A stretch of 40,933 nucleotides of DNA from Methanocorpusculum sp. (lineage in GTDB: Archaea > Halobacteriota > Methanomicrobia > Methanomicrobiales > Methanocorpusculaceae): the NCBI GenBank assembly GCA_030539655.1, contig JAUNXT010000003.1:21183-62115 (forward strand), in the 5' to 3' direction. Below, piece by piece: positions 24,715 to 32,945 of the stretch. The position numbers and the translations under genes are program-made. The first letter of the stretch is position 1. Each line of letters begins with the position of its first letter. The notes beneath the pieces are model-generated. The model saw only the letters and a list, made by a program, of their open reading frames with translations. It was not told the DNA's origin and made no database searches.

Positions 24715-26356
24715 TACAGTCATCATCGACGGATATGTGGATGAACCAGCATGTCTTGGAGTTCCTCCCTACATATCCCCATATATCAGAACAGTTGCCG
24801 GAGTTTTAAAAACCGCGGGGAAAAACCCTGCATATTTTACCATTGACCAGTTGCGAAAAGACCCGTTTACAACCGCAAAGCTGAGAAATGCATCTCTTAT
24901 AGTTATGGTTGCAGGAACTACTGTTCCCGGAAAATATTTGGCGGGAACTCCTGCAGCACTTACTGAAATACAGCAGCTTGGAGCATCATTTTCCGGCAAA
25001 ACAACAGCATTTCTCGGAGGCCCTGTTTCATTTGGATACTCAGATCAGGGAGGGAAAAAGGCTGAAACAGTCACATCAGCAGGATGGACCGGAGTCCTTG
25101 AGGGAGATCCTGCGGCGGCTCTTTCCTTCTGGCTTTCAGGCGGGGAGGCAAAAGGAATGCTTTCATACAGCGACTATGATACTTTTACAAAAGCAGGTGC
25201 CGACATTATCCGACAACATCCCTTTTATCCGAATGTCATGCTTGAACTTGAAACGGCAAAAGGGTGTTCACGCAGTATTACAGGCGGCTGCGCTTTTTGT
25301 ACCGAGCCGTTTTACGGACTTCCAAGGCACCGGGAACTTTCTGGAATCTTTTCTGAGGTAGAGGCGCTCTATCGAGCAGGTGCACGCCATTTCCGTCTTG
25401 GAAGACAACCTGACCTGTTAACATACGGTGTATCCGGTGCGGAGTTTCCAAAACCGGATGCTGACAAACTGCGGAAACTATTTTCCGGCATCCGGGATGC
25501 AGCACCGGAATTAAAGACACTTCACATCGATAACGTAAATCCCGGAACGATTGCCCATCATGAAGATGCCTCCCGTGAGGCTCTGTGTGCTGTAATTGAA
25601 GGACATACAGCAGGCGATACTGCGGCATTTGGTGTGGAATCCGCAGATCCTGCAGTAATAGCGGCCAACAATCTGAAGGGCACAGCAGATGAGATATTCC
25701 GTGCAGTTGAAATTGTCAATGAGGTGGGAGCCGTCCGCAGACACGGTATCCCTGAGCTTCTTCCTGGTCTGAATTTTATCACAGGACTTGCCGGGGAAAC
25801 GCCTGAGACATTTACAATAAACAGAGCGTTTCTACAACGCATTGCCGATGCAGGGCTTCTTGTCAGAAGAGTCAACATCAGACAGTTGATGCCTTTTGAA
25901 GGGACAAGGGCATATACAAACAATACAATCGGAAAACATGATAAGGAGTTTCATGCATTCAAAAATGAGGTCAGAGAGAAGTTTGATGTCCCCATGCTGG
26001 AGAGGGTATTTCCCGTCGGCACTGTCTTTGAAGATGTTTTAATAGAGTTTTCCGGTCCTGTTTCGTTCGGAAGACAGATGGGAACATACCCGGTTCTCAT
26101 CGGCATTCCGGAAAAACTGCCTGTCGGTGCTGTTGTAAGAGCAGCAGTTGTATCTTATGGTGCACGCTCCCTTACAGCACTGACCTATCCGATTAGAATT
26201 AACCATCTCCCAATCTCCGCTTTGAAATGGATTCCGGGGATTTCAGCCAAAGCGGCTGCAAAGGTTGTTTCCAAAATGCCGTTTAAAAATGAAGGTGAGT
26301 TTTGCAGGGCAGTACCGTCTGCAAAGGATATAGCATCACTCCTGGATTTTTCCTAA
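24704..26356 (+). CDS. Radical SAM protein with C-terminal helix-hairpin-helix
   Basis: 550 residues from ATG 24704, which overlaps mptE by 11 nt. The N-terminal 170 residues resemble the B12-binding/receiver-like part of class B radical SAM proteins. The Fe-S cysteines are C188, C196 and C199 in KGCSRSITGGCAFCTEPFYG, a C-x7-C-x2-C spacing rather than the canonical C-x3-C-x2-C. The TIM-barrel core follows (FRLGRQPDLL, LHIDNVNPGTIAHHED, GVESADPAVIAANN, LLPGLNFITGLAGET). Near the C-terminus, LKWIPGISAKAAAKVVSKMP is a helix-hairpin-helix, suggesting nucleic-acid binding. The methanogen families with this layout have no established role known to me. Confidence 0.85.
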   Translation: MISDTVIIDGYVDEPACLGVPPYISPYIRTVAGVLKTAGKNPAYFTIDQLRKDPFTTAKLRNASLIVMVAGTTVPGKYLAGTPAALTEIQQLGASFSGKTTAFLGGPVSFGYSDQGGKKAETVTSAGWTGVLEGDPAAALSFWLSGGEAKGMLSYSDYDTFTKAGADIIRQHPFYPNVMLELETAKGCSRSITGGCAFCTEPFYGLPRHRELSGIFSEVEALYRAGARHFRLGRQPDLLTYGVSGAEFPKPDADKLRKLFSGIRDAAPELKTLHIDNVNPGTIAHHEDASREALCAVIEGHTAGDTAAFGVESADPAVIAANNLKGTADEIFRAVEIVNEVGAVRRHGIPELLPGLNFITGLAGETPETFTINRAFLQRIADAGLLVRRVNIRQLMPFEGTRAYTNNTIGKHDKEFHAFKNEVREKFDVPMLERVFPVGTVFEDVLIEFSGPVSFGRQMGTYPVLIGIPEKLPVGAVVRAAVVSYGARSLTALTYPIRINHLPISALKWIPGISAKAAAKVVSKMPFKNEGEFCRAVPSAKDIASLLDFS

Positions 26357-26395
26357 TCTCTATGGTGCGGTTATTTTCCGGTGGCCTGTGTATTT

Positions 26396-27436
26396 TCATT
26401 CAAATGATGAAAGGCGCATCTGATGCGTTTTTTCAAGTGACAGATACGGGAGTGCCCGCCTGAGAACAACACCGCAGCGTTTCAGGGCTGCAGTTGTTCT
26501 GATATTTCCTGTTTTTCGTTCGAATATGATTCTGTTAGCAGTAACAACCCCGATTCCAGGAACTCTCAGCAATTCATCAAAGGTCGCTTCTGCAGGGTTT
26601 ACCTGAGGAAGTGTTTTTGCGAGAAGAAGTTTCGGGTCGGTGTTTATCAGCATTCCGTCATCATCGAAAACAGGTGCTGTTTCCTTTCTGGAATATCCAT
26701 ACAAACGCAGCAGCGCGTCGACCTGATACCAGCGGTTTGCACGCCATAACGGGGTATTTTCATGTGATTCGAGCGGAGTATGCGAAAGTGCACTGAATGC
26801 TGAATAATAGATGCGTGCCGGACGGTATTTTTCGTAACTGGTCATAACAGTCTGGAAAATATCTGCATCTGTTTCATCCGCAGCTCCCACTACAAACTGT
26901 GTGGAGTGTTTATGCGGCATAATATCCGCAAGCCATTTGTGGCGGGTTAACAGATCGGATTTAAAATTCTTTACCGTGGCAAGTTCGGCTAAATGTGAGG
27001 CATCCGGTGCTTCAAGATTTATGCTCAGGCGTGTTGCATAACGAGCGAGTTCTTCGATATCCGAGCGTTCCGCACCCGGGAGAACTTTGAGATGCAGGTA
27101 TCCGGTAAATCCTGCTTTACGGACAAGCCGCGCAGTTTCAGTAATCCGCTCCATTCCCAAATCAGTGTCACCTCTGGGAATTCCGGTACTTAGCAGCAGC
27201 CCGCCTACTCTTCCCTGACGATGCAGTTCAAGAAAACCATGGGCCGCTTCTTCCGGGGTGAACCTTATCCCTTTATGCTTTGTGCAGATTTCACAGTAAG
27301 CACAGTCAAATGAACACGTCCCTTCAAGAAGGAGTTTAAGAATTGTACATTGTGATGAAGAGTGCCCGCTTCTTCCGGTCTGGTCAAAAAACGGGGACTT
27401 TACTGCCCGTTCTATCTTCTGCGTAAGTTCTGACAT
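26396..27436 (-). CDS. Radical SAM protein of the putative DNA modification/repair type
   Basis: 346 residues. The radical SAM motif is canonical, C41-x3-C45-x2-C48 in GTCSFDCAYCEIC, with an extra Cys51. The core contains GGLLLSTGIPRGDTDLGMER, GYLHLKVLPGAERSDIEELA and LSINLEAPD. The C-terminus has a helix-hairpin-helix (DELLRVPGIGVVTANRII), as in the family named putative DNA modification/repair radical SAM protein. In other genomes that family is often next to a uracil-DNA-glycosylase-like gene, but none is adjacent here. The TATA box GATATAAACA (27457-27466, plus strand) lies 21-30 nt before the ATG. Confidence 0.87.
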   Translation of the reverse strand: MSELTQKIERAVKSPFFDQTGRSGHSSSQCTILKLLLEGTCSFDCAYCEICTKHKGIRFTPEEAAHGFLELHRQGRVGGLLLSTGIPRGDTDLGMERITETARLVRKAGFTGYLHLKVLPGAERSDIEELARYATRLSINLEAPDASHLAELATVKNFKSDLLTRHKWLADIMPHKHSTQFVVGAADETDADIFQTVMTSYEKYRPARIYYSAFSALSHTPLESHENTPLWRANRWYQVDALLRLYGYSRKETAPVFDDDGMLINTDPKLLLAKTLPQVNPAEATFDELLRVPGIGVVTANRIIFERKTGNIRTTAALKRCGVVLRRALPYLSLEKTHQMRLSSFE

Positions 27437-27456
27437 GTTTTACTCCGCGACTCCCT

Positions 27457-27466
27457 GATATAAACA
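27457..27466 (-). promoter_or_regulatory. TATA box for the radical SAM repair gene
   Basis: TGTTTATATC on the minus strand, 21-30 nt before ATG 27436. A short hairpin-forming CGGG/CCCG pair lies just upstream of it. Confidence 0.4.
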
Positions 27467-27513
27467 GACGGGCAACTTCCCGTAAATGGTAAGTTCTCCC
27501 GTTTCACATCTCC

Positions 27514-27639
27514 TTATGCGTGTGCCGATTCAGCTGCCATGAATGAAAGTACAATATTCTCGTGTTGTTCGGCTGAGAGTACGTCTTGTCTGATAAGGTT
27601 TACCAGAGATTCTGTTCTTCTGAGATTGAATATTTCCAT
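27514..27639 (-). CDS. Possible 41-aa protein
   Basis: An intact reading frame with ATG at 27639 and TAA at 27514-27516, starting MEIFNLRRTESLVNLIRQDV and ending FMAAESAHA. It is amphipathic and predicted helical. It follows the 69-aa gene on the same strand after a 69-nt gap; GAAGAG precedes the ATG as a weak Shine-Dalgarno. I do not recognise it. Support is limited to codon-like composition and position in an otherwise empty gap. Confidence 0.35.
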   Translation of the reverse strand: MEIFNLRRTESLVNLIRQDVLSAEQHENIVLSFMAAESAHA

Positions 27640-27708
27640 AATTTTTCTCTTCAGGATTGTTGTTCTGTTTTCGATTGGTTTTTAGATGTTTACTTTTTTA
27701 TGCTGTAA

Positions 27709-27918
27709 TCAGCAGATGATGTATGTATCCTTCCTGACATGTGACTTGGGTGTGGATAGAACGGTTCCGGTGTACATACACACTTTGGAGAGCTGGTTTC
27801 TTCTTATGACAGACGGATATGCTGCTGCACGTTCTGCAATAGATGCAAGGGCAGCAGATACATTTTTTTCTGCAAACTCGGACTCGACTAATTTTACAAC
27901 TTCATTAATGTAGGTCAT
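27709..27918 (-). CDS. Small unknown protein (69 aa)
   Basis: It begins MTYINEVVKLVESEFAEKNV, continues SAALASIAERAAAYPSVIRR, and ends with a basic tail containing two cysteines. The first 40 residues look like two amphipathic helices. A strong TATA element (27949-27961) lies upstream, so the gene is probably transcribed. No family recognised. It is one of two small frames in the 27437-28126 gap. Confidence 0.45.
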   Translation of the reverse strand: MTYINEVVKLVESEFAEKNVSAALASIAERAAAYPSVIRRNQLSKVCMYTGTVLSTPKSHVRKDTYIIC

Positions 27919-27948
27919 AGTTGTTCTGAATACTAACTCAACTCCTGG

Positions 27949-27961
27949 ATATATAAATACC
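27949..27961 (-). promoter_or_regulatory. TATA box for the 69-aa gene
   Basis: GGTATTTATATAT on the minus strand, 31-43 nt before ATG 27918, near consensus for archaeal promoters. Confidence 0.5.
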
Positions 27962-28126
27962 TGACCGCGCGGTGCGAAAGTGTCTCCTTTTCGGCATGGA
28001 AATAAAAATTAATTTAATATTTTAACTTTGTTTCAAAAACTGGGTTTATTTTAGCCTTATATCCACTTCCGCGAATTTCATAACACATATTTAAATATAA
28101 TTATATTACATCCAAAAACCAGACCA
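27962..28126. other. AT-rich intergenic stretch with no recognised gene
   Basis: About 165 bp downstream of the MutY-like gene. It is very AT-rich from about 28003 (TTAATTTAATATTTTAAC and ATATTTAAATATAATTATAT). It may contain the terminator of the minus-strand gene, but no RNA or coding feature could be supported. Confidence 0.4.
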
Positions 28127-29011
28127 TTATCCATCTTTGCTGTCCCGGTCTTTTATCCTGTACACACCTTCGGCGTCACAGACGAAAAATCCCTCTTTTT
28201 TCATCGCCTCAAGAGTTTTTTTCACTGCATCCTCTCTTCCTCCTAAAGCAGCGGCAACGGATGCTGCATCTCCTTTCTTTACTTCAAGCATCTTTTTTAA
28301 TACGTTTCCGCGAAGCTGACGGTTTGATCCTTCGAATGTGGACTGTTTCACATACTGTCTGCTTTTCCGGTTGGGATTCTCTATACTCTGTTTCATGGCA
28401 GACCCGAGATCCATCAGTGCCCAGTACCATTCACGCGGATTTTCCGGAAGAGCAGCTTTTACAAGCGGGAATATTTCAGAATCATCAACCTCACTTTGTC
28501 CGCGGAAAAAGCAGTGAATAAATATCCTTCTGATGTTTGTTTCAATGAACACTACCGGCTGATTAAAGGCAAATGCTGCAATTGAACAGGAGGTGGCAGG
28601 ACCAAGGCCCGGGAGTTTTATCAGTTCATCCGGTGTCTTTGGAAAAACACCGTTGTATTCGTTTACGATGATTCTGCATAATTTCTGAAGGGATAATGCG
28701 CGTCTGTTGTACCCCATTCCCTGCCACGCGGAAAGAACATCCGCTTCAGATGCATGTGCCAGTGTTTCTGCCGTCGGAAAAAGTCTGATAAACTTCGGAT
28801 AGACTGTTTCAACACGTGAGACCTGTGTCTGCTGAAGCATAATCTCTGAGACGGTAATAAGATAGGGATCCTCGGTGTGACGCCATTCCATATCATGTCT
28901 TCCAAAATCACGATAATACGAAAACACAAACTCCCGGAACTGCAGCAGTACTGTATCGCTGACGTATCCGTTTTTTACCTGTGCTGAAAAATCAGGGAGG
29001 GAAAGTGTCAT
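28127..29011 (-). CDS. MutY-like HhH-GPD DNA glycosylase lacking the Fe-S cluster
   Basis: 294 residues. HhH-GPD features: catalytic Glu56 in TVSEIMLQQTQVSRVE, the QGMGYNRRAL segment, and the hairpin LPGLGPATSCSIAAFAF (133-149). The residue corresponding to the MutY catalytic Asp is Glu157, in VVFIETNIRR. After MDLGSAMKQS, where MutY and endonuclease III carry four Fe-S cysteines, there are none. The C-terminal 70 residues look like a small winged-helix (VAAALGGREDAVKKTLEAMK) instead of the NUDIX-like domain of MutY. It probably removes a mismatched or damaged base, but adenine specificity is not certain. It is 14 nt downstream of the PhoU-like gene on the same strand. Confidence 0.82.
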   Translation of the reverse strand: MTLSLPDFSAQVKNGYVSDTVLLQFREFVFSYYRDFGRHDMEWRHTEDPYLITVSEIMLQQTQVSRVETVYPKFIRLFPTAETLAHASEADVLSAWQGMGYNRRALSLQKLCRIIVNEYNGVFPKTPDELIKLPGLGPATSCSIAAFAFNQPVVFIETNIRRIFIHCFFRGQSEVDDSEIFPLVKAALPENPREWYWALMDLGSAMKQSIENPNRKSRQYVKQSTFEGSNRQLRGNVLKKMLEVKKGDAASVAAALGGREDAVKKTLEAMKKEGFFVCDAEGVYRIKDRDSKDG

Positions 29012-29025
29012 GAGAGCTTTCCCTT

Positions 29026-30039
29026 TTAGCAGAGCGGATCGTCTGCTACAAGTTTGTTTATCAGAATCTCGGCAATATCAATGCTGTACTCTCCGATTCT
29101 GTGAATACTCTGAACAATCTGAGTAATTGCAACAGTTTCATCCGCCTTCATTTTTCCTATCATCTCGCTGACAGAATGAAGCAGCGTTTCCAGAGATGCC
29201 GCCTCATCAATGATATTGTTTGCTCCGGAGATGCTTCCTGAATATATTTCCTGAACAACAGTATTGAAAATCTGGAGAACACGTTCTCCTGTTTTTGTGA
29301 GGCGGAGAATGAGGGACTCATCAATGTCGTTGTCAAGCAGTACAAGAACCGACTCTGCTATCATGACTGCATGGTCTCCAATCCGCTCCATGATACGCGA
29401 TATCTGATAGTATGTCGAAGCCTCTCTTGGAGTAATCTCCATTTTAAGAGCAAGCGAGGGGTTATCTGTTATGAGTGAGAACTGGCGGTGAATCAGCCAG
29501 TGAAGTCTGTCAACGTCCGTATCTCTTGATGCAACCTCCTCTGCGAGTTCGCGGTTTCCCTGTTCAAGAGCGGAGAGCGCATCTTCATGCATGGATTTAA
29601 CAATGACATACATCCGTCGGATGGTGTTTCCAAACGGCATTTCCGCCGGATTTAAAATATCCTTTAATAGTATGATATTGTCTGTCTCATCCGCAACCTC
29701 CTGACCGATGGTCATCTGGGTAAAGTTTCTGACAACCTGTCTGACTTTTGGAGATATTCTGACTGCCGATGTTATTTTAATGATAGTAAATCCGCTGATA
29801 TATGCACCAATGAGGGAACGGAGCAGAGCATCCAGGTCATAGTAGTTTTTCAGGGAGAATTCTTTTACCTTTGCCGCATTGTCATAATGGATGTTCGGTG
29901 TTATAAGAAGTGTGCCGTCCGGACGTGAGACGACACCAATCGGGTCATTTTTCTTTATGCCAAGTTCGCGTACCCAGTTTTTCGGAAGAGAGAGGACGTA
30001 GGAAGAACCTCCTGTCATCTGAATCTTTCTGATATCCAT
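29026..30039 (-). CDS. AbrB-PhoU domain regulator
   Basis: 337 residues. The N-terminal 50 form an AbrB/SpoVT-type DNA-binding domain (IRKIQMTGGSSYVLSLPKNW, ELGIKKNDPIGVV). Two PhoU helical domains follow: about 110-195 (MPFGNTIRRMYVIVKSMHED, DTDVDRLHWLIHRQF) and about 205-330 (YYQISRIMERIGDHAVMIAE). PhoU proteins control phosphate transport and sense metal-phosphate state. The AbrB fusion is common in archaea and suggests direct transcriptional control. No pst transporter genes lie in the window. Confidence 0.9.
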   Translation of the reverse strand: MDIRKIQMTGGSSYVLSLPKNWVRELGIKKNDPIGVVSRPDGTLLITPNIHYDNAAKVKEFSLKNYYDLDALLRSLIGAYISGFTIIKITSAVRISPKVRQVVRNFTQMTIGQEVADETDNIILLKDILNPAEMPFGNTIRRMYVIVKSMHEDALSALEQGNRELAEEVASRDTDVDRLHWLIHRQFSLITDNPSLALKMEITPREASTYYQISRIMERIGDHAVMIAESVLVLLDNDIDESLILRLTKTGERVLQIFNTVVQEIYSGSISGANNIIDEAASLETLLHSVSEMIGKMKADETVAITQIVQSIHRIGEYSIDIAEILINKLVADDPLC

Positions 30040-30055
30040 GATATAGATATTAGAG

Positions 30056-30070
30056 ATTTATATATAAAAA
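30056..30070 (-). promoter_or_regulatory. TATA box for the AbrB-PhoU gene
   Basis: TTTTTATATATAAAT on the minus strand, 17-31 nt before ATG 30039. It lies in the divergent promoter region shared with korD. Confidence 0.45.
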
Positions 30071-30175
30071 CTATTGAGATTTATAGAGTGTGGCGAAAAT
30101 TAAAAGAGCGGTATAAATGCATGGTCATACCTTCGCCCGGATTCGGAAAAAATCCTCACTAAAAGAAAATCCTTT

Positions 30176-30189
30176 TACATATATAAAAT
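30176..30189 (+). promoter_or_regulatory. TATA box for the kor-suc-dacZ operon
   Basis: TACATATATAAAAT lies 24-37 nt before ATG 30213, and this is the only strong promoter seen before the seven-gene run to 35708. Confidence 0.55.
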
Positions 30190-30212
30190 CCATAATATAA
30201 GCAGTATTAATA

Positions 30213-30485
30213 ATGAAACTCGTAATTAATGAATTGCGGTGCAAAGGCTGTAACCTCTGCCTCACGGTTTGCCCTTACAAAATCTTTACCGAAGGGAAAA
30301 AACCAGGGGTGCGCGGTTATGTTATGCCTGTCCTCGACCGGCCGGAGCGCTGTACCAACTGCCGCCTGCAAAAACTTTATCAGCGCCAGCTCTGCGGAAT
30401 GTGCCAGACAATCTGCCCGGACCAGGCGATTTCATGGGTTGAGGAAAAACCGTTTGAACTGAAAAAAGTGGAGATAGAATACTAA
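30213..30485 (+). CDS. korD: 2-oxoglutarate:ferredoxin oxidoreductase, delta (ferredoxin) subunit
   Basis: 90 residues with two 4Fe-4S sites. The first is normal: C10-x2-C13-x2-C16-x3-C20-P. The second is unusual, with C47-TN-C50 followed by ten residues and then C61-x2-C64-x3-C68-P, so the leading cysteine is separated from the rest by an insertion. It passes electrons between ferredoxin and the catalytic subunits. The subunit assignment follows from its place directly before korA (1-nt overlap, TAATG). Confidence 0.88.
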   Translation: MKLVINELRCKGCNLCLTVCPYKIFTEGKKPGVRGYVMPVLDRPERCTNCRLQKLYQRQLCGMCQTICPDQAISWVEEKPFELKKVEIEY

Positions 30486-31624
30486 TGACAGGACGTGAAT
30501 TTTATAACGGAAATACCGCCTGTGCAGAAGGGGCTCTCGCAGCAGGCTGTAGGTTCTTTGCAGGATATCCTATAACCCCGTCTACAGAGATTGCCGAACG
30601 GATGGCACTGCGGCTTCCAAAAGTCGGCGGAACCTTCATCCAGATGGAAGATGAACTGGGAAGTATGGCTGCCGTTATCGGAGCTTCATGGGCAGGTGCA
30701 CGTTCAATGACCGCAACATCCGGCCCCGGATTTTCCCTGATGCAGGAAAACATAGGTTATGCGGTTATGACCGAAACGCCATGTGTTGTGGTAAATGTAC
30801 AGCGCGGAGGACCTTCGACCGGACAGCCTACGATGGCAGCACAGGGAGATATGCTGCAGTCACGTTACGGCTCCCACGGAGATTACAGCATAATTGCCCT
30901 GTCTCCTTCCTCGGTGCAGGAGATGTATGAGTTAACGGTCCGCGCATTCAACCTTGCGGACCGGTTCAGAACACCGGTGTTTTTAATGGCGGATGAAACC
31001 ATCGGACACATGCGGGAAAAAATATCAATCCCTGAATCTGTGGAAATAATCCCGCGCTGTGAACTTGAAAACGGCTCTGAGCCCTGTGTTCCGGATGAAA
31101 ACGGAATCCCCGGGTTTGCCACCTTCGGATGCGGACATAATGTTCACATCACAGGACTTACTCACAATGAAAAAGGATATCCGGCAACCGATTCAGCGGA
31201 ACTGCACGAAGCGCTCGTACGGCGGCAGGTCGATAAGATTGAAAAGCACCGGAAAGAGATTGAGGATGTTGATATTGTAAATCCCGATGCAAAAATCGTC
31301 TTTATCTCCTACGGGGCACCAACAAGAACCGTGCGGCAGCTCAACTATGAAGAGGAAAATATCTTCGGACATCTTAATATCCGCTCGGTCTGGCCGTTCC
31401 CCTCTGATGCTCTCTCAGCATTTCCCGAAGCTGAGGTCTTTATCATCCCTGAAATGAATCTGGGACAGATTGCAAAAGAGGTTCGGCAGTACACCAATAT
31501 CCCGATTGTAACCGTTGCAAAACTCGGAGGAGCACTTCATACCGCAGATGAACTTCGTCACGCGGTCTCTGCTGCAAAAGATGCGGTAAAATCAGGAAAA
31601 CCGGTAACGGAGGTGCGCTTATGA
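30485..31624 (+). CDS. korA: 2-oxoglutarate:ferredoxin oxidoreductase, alpha subunit
   Basis: 379 residues. N-terminal pyrimidine-binding domain: GNTACAEGALAAGCRFFAGY, PITPSTEIAE, FIQMEDELGSMAAVIGASWA, TSGPGFSLMQENIGYAVMTE and VVVNVQRGGPSTGQPT, all highly typical of KorA/PorA. The C-terminal domain II (VFISYGAPTRTV, VWPFP) follows. With KorB it converts succinyl-CoA, CO2 and reduced ferredoxin to 2-oxoglutarate, the direction used by methanogens for glutamate synthesis. The stop overlaps the korB start by 4 nt. KorA rather than PorA or VorA is supported by the adjacent sucCD. Confidence 0.93.
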   Translation: MTGREFYNGNTACAEGALAAGCRFFAGYPITPSTEIAERMALRLPKVGGTFIQMEDELGSMAAVIGASWAGARSMTATSGPGFSLMQENIGYAVMTETPCVVVNVQRGGPSTGQPTMAAQGDMLQSRYGSHGDYSIIALSPSSVQEMYELTVRAFNLADRFRTPVFLMADETIGHMREKISIPESVEIIPRCELENGSEPCVPDENGIPGFATFGCGHNVHITGLTHNEKGYPATDSAELHEALVRRQVDKIEKHRKEIEDVDIVNPDAKIVFISYGAPTRTVRQLNYEEENIFGHLNIRSVWPFPSDALSAFPEAEVFIIPEMNLGQIAKEVRQYTNIPIVTVAKLGGALHTADELRHAVSAAKDAVKSGKPVTEVRL

Positions 31625-32415
31625 CGCTGGAAAACTGGTACCGGCAGGACCGGCTTCCGCATATTTACTGTGCGGGCTGCGGAAACGGAACAATCATCAA
31701 CTGTACGCTTCGTGCCGCGGAGTCACTCGGACTGACCCTTGAAAATACCACCTTTGTATCAGGAATCGGCTGTTCTTCGCGTGCCGGAGGATATACCGCG
31801 GCAGACTCCCTGCATACAACACACGGCAGAGCCCTTGCCTTTGCAACGGGTGTGAAGCTCGTAAAACCAAAACAGCATGTCATTGTCTTTACCGGAGACG
31901 GTGACTGTTCTGCAATCGGCGGAAATCATTTTATTCACGCCTGCAGAAGAAACATCGATTTGACGGTTATCTGTATTAACAATAACATCTATGGAATGAC
32001 CGGAGGTCAGGGAAGTCCGTGTACGCCGAAAGGGGCCATAACAACAACGACCCCCTATGGTATGCAGGAACAGCCGTTTGACCTCTGCAGTCTTGCGACT
32101 GCCGCCGGAGCAAACTATGTTGCCCGCTGGACCGCGTATCATGTAAAACAGTTAACTGCGGCAATAAAAACCGGTCTTGAAACACCCGGTCTTTCCTTCA
32201 TCGAAGCCTATGCACAGTGCCCCACCGCATTTGGTGCGAAAAACAAGATGAAACAGGTTTCACAGATGGTAGAACTGATGCGTGACAATGCGGTCCTGAA
32301 ACCCAGGGCAGATGAGGATGCAGCGCGCGGGATTCCCCTGGCACCTGGTAAATTTGTCGTCGGTGAGTTTGTCAGAAGAAACAACCCGCCGCTTGGCTGT
32401 GAGGTGAAGCAATGA
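31621..32415 (+). CDS. korB: 2-oxoglutarate:ferredoxin oxidoreductase, beta (TPP-binding) subunit
   Basis: 264 residues. The TPP/Fe-S region is clear: HIYCAGCGNGTIINCTLRAA, SGIGCSSRAGGY, THGRALAFATGVKL, then the TPP-magnesium motif GDGDCSAIGGNHFIHACRRN and NNNIYGMTGGQGSPCTPKG. It binds thiamine diphosphate and forms the catalytic core with KorA. Overlaps of 4 nt with both korA and korC indicate strict co-translation. Confidence 0.94.
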   Translation: MTLENWYRQDRLPHIYCAGCGNGTIINCTLRAAESLGLTLENTTFVSGIGCSSRAGGYTAADSLHTTHGRALAFATGVKLVKPKQHVIVFTGDGDCSAIGGNHFIHACRRNIDLTVICINNNIYGMTGGQGSPCTPKGAITTTTPYGMQEQPFDLCSLATAAGANYVARWTAYHVKQLTAAIKTGLETPGLSFIEAYAQCPTAFGAKNKMKQVSQMVELMRDNAVLKPRADEDAARGIPLAPGKFVVGEFVRRNNPPLGCEVKQ

Positions 32416-32945
32416 GACACGAAATCCGCTTTTCAGGTCTTGGCGGTCAGGGTATTATCACCGCAGCAGTGATTCTGGGGCGCGCTGCCGCCTTGTATAC
32501 GGATAGTTTTGTTGTCCAGACCCAAAGCTACGGTCCTGAAGCACGCGGCGGGGCTTCCGCATCGGCTGTTATCATCTCCGATGAGCCGATATACTACCCG
32601 AAGGTCATGAACCCGAAACTCTATGTTATCATGTCTGAAGCGGCCTTCCAGAAGTACGGGCGTGATGCACCATCCGATGCAGTCATGTTAATCGACCCCG
32701 GGTATGTCAGAAGCAGACCCTCGTGCCGCTGTATAGAGGTCCCTGCCACAAGTGCCGCGAAAGAACAGCTTGGAAAACCGGTGTTTGCGAATGTCATAAT
32801 GCTTGGAGGCCTTCTGGAGGCGGCAGATATCATATCATATGAGGCACTGGAACATGCGGTTCTTGACAGCGTGCCCAAAGGAACCGAAGAGAAGAACAAA
32901 ACCGCTCTTTCCATCGGGCGTGAAATTGTGAGGAGACAGTTATGA
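32412..32945 (+). CDS. korC: 2-oxoglutarate:ferredoxin oxidoreductase, gamma subunit
   Basis: 177 residues of the POR/KOR gamma family: RFSGLGGQGIITAAVILGRA, QTQSYGPEARGGASASAVII, KLYVIMSEAAFQKYG and MLGGLLEAADII. It is the CoA-binding-side subunit of the complex. It overlaps korB and sucC by 4 nt each. Confidence 0.93.
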   Translation: MRHEIRFSGLGGQGIITAAVILGRAAALYTDSFVVQTQSYGPEARGGASASAVIISDEPIYYPKVMNPKLYVIMSEAAFQKYGRDAPSDAVMLIDPGYVRSRPSCRCIEVPATSAAKEQLGKPVFANVIMLGGLLEAADIISYEALEHAVLDSVPKGTEEKNKTALSIGREIVRRQL

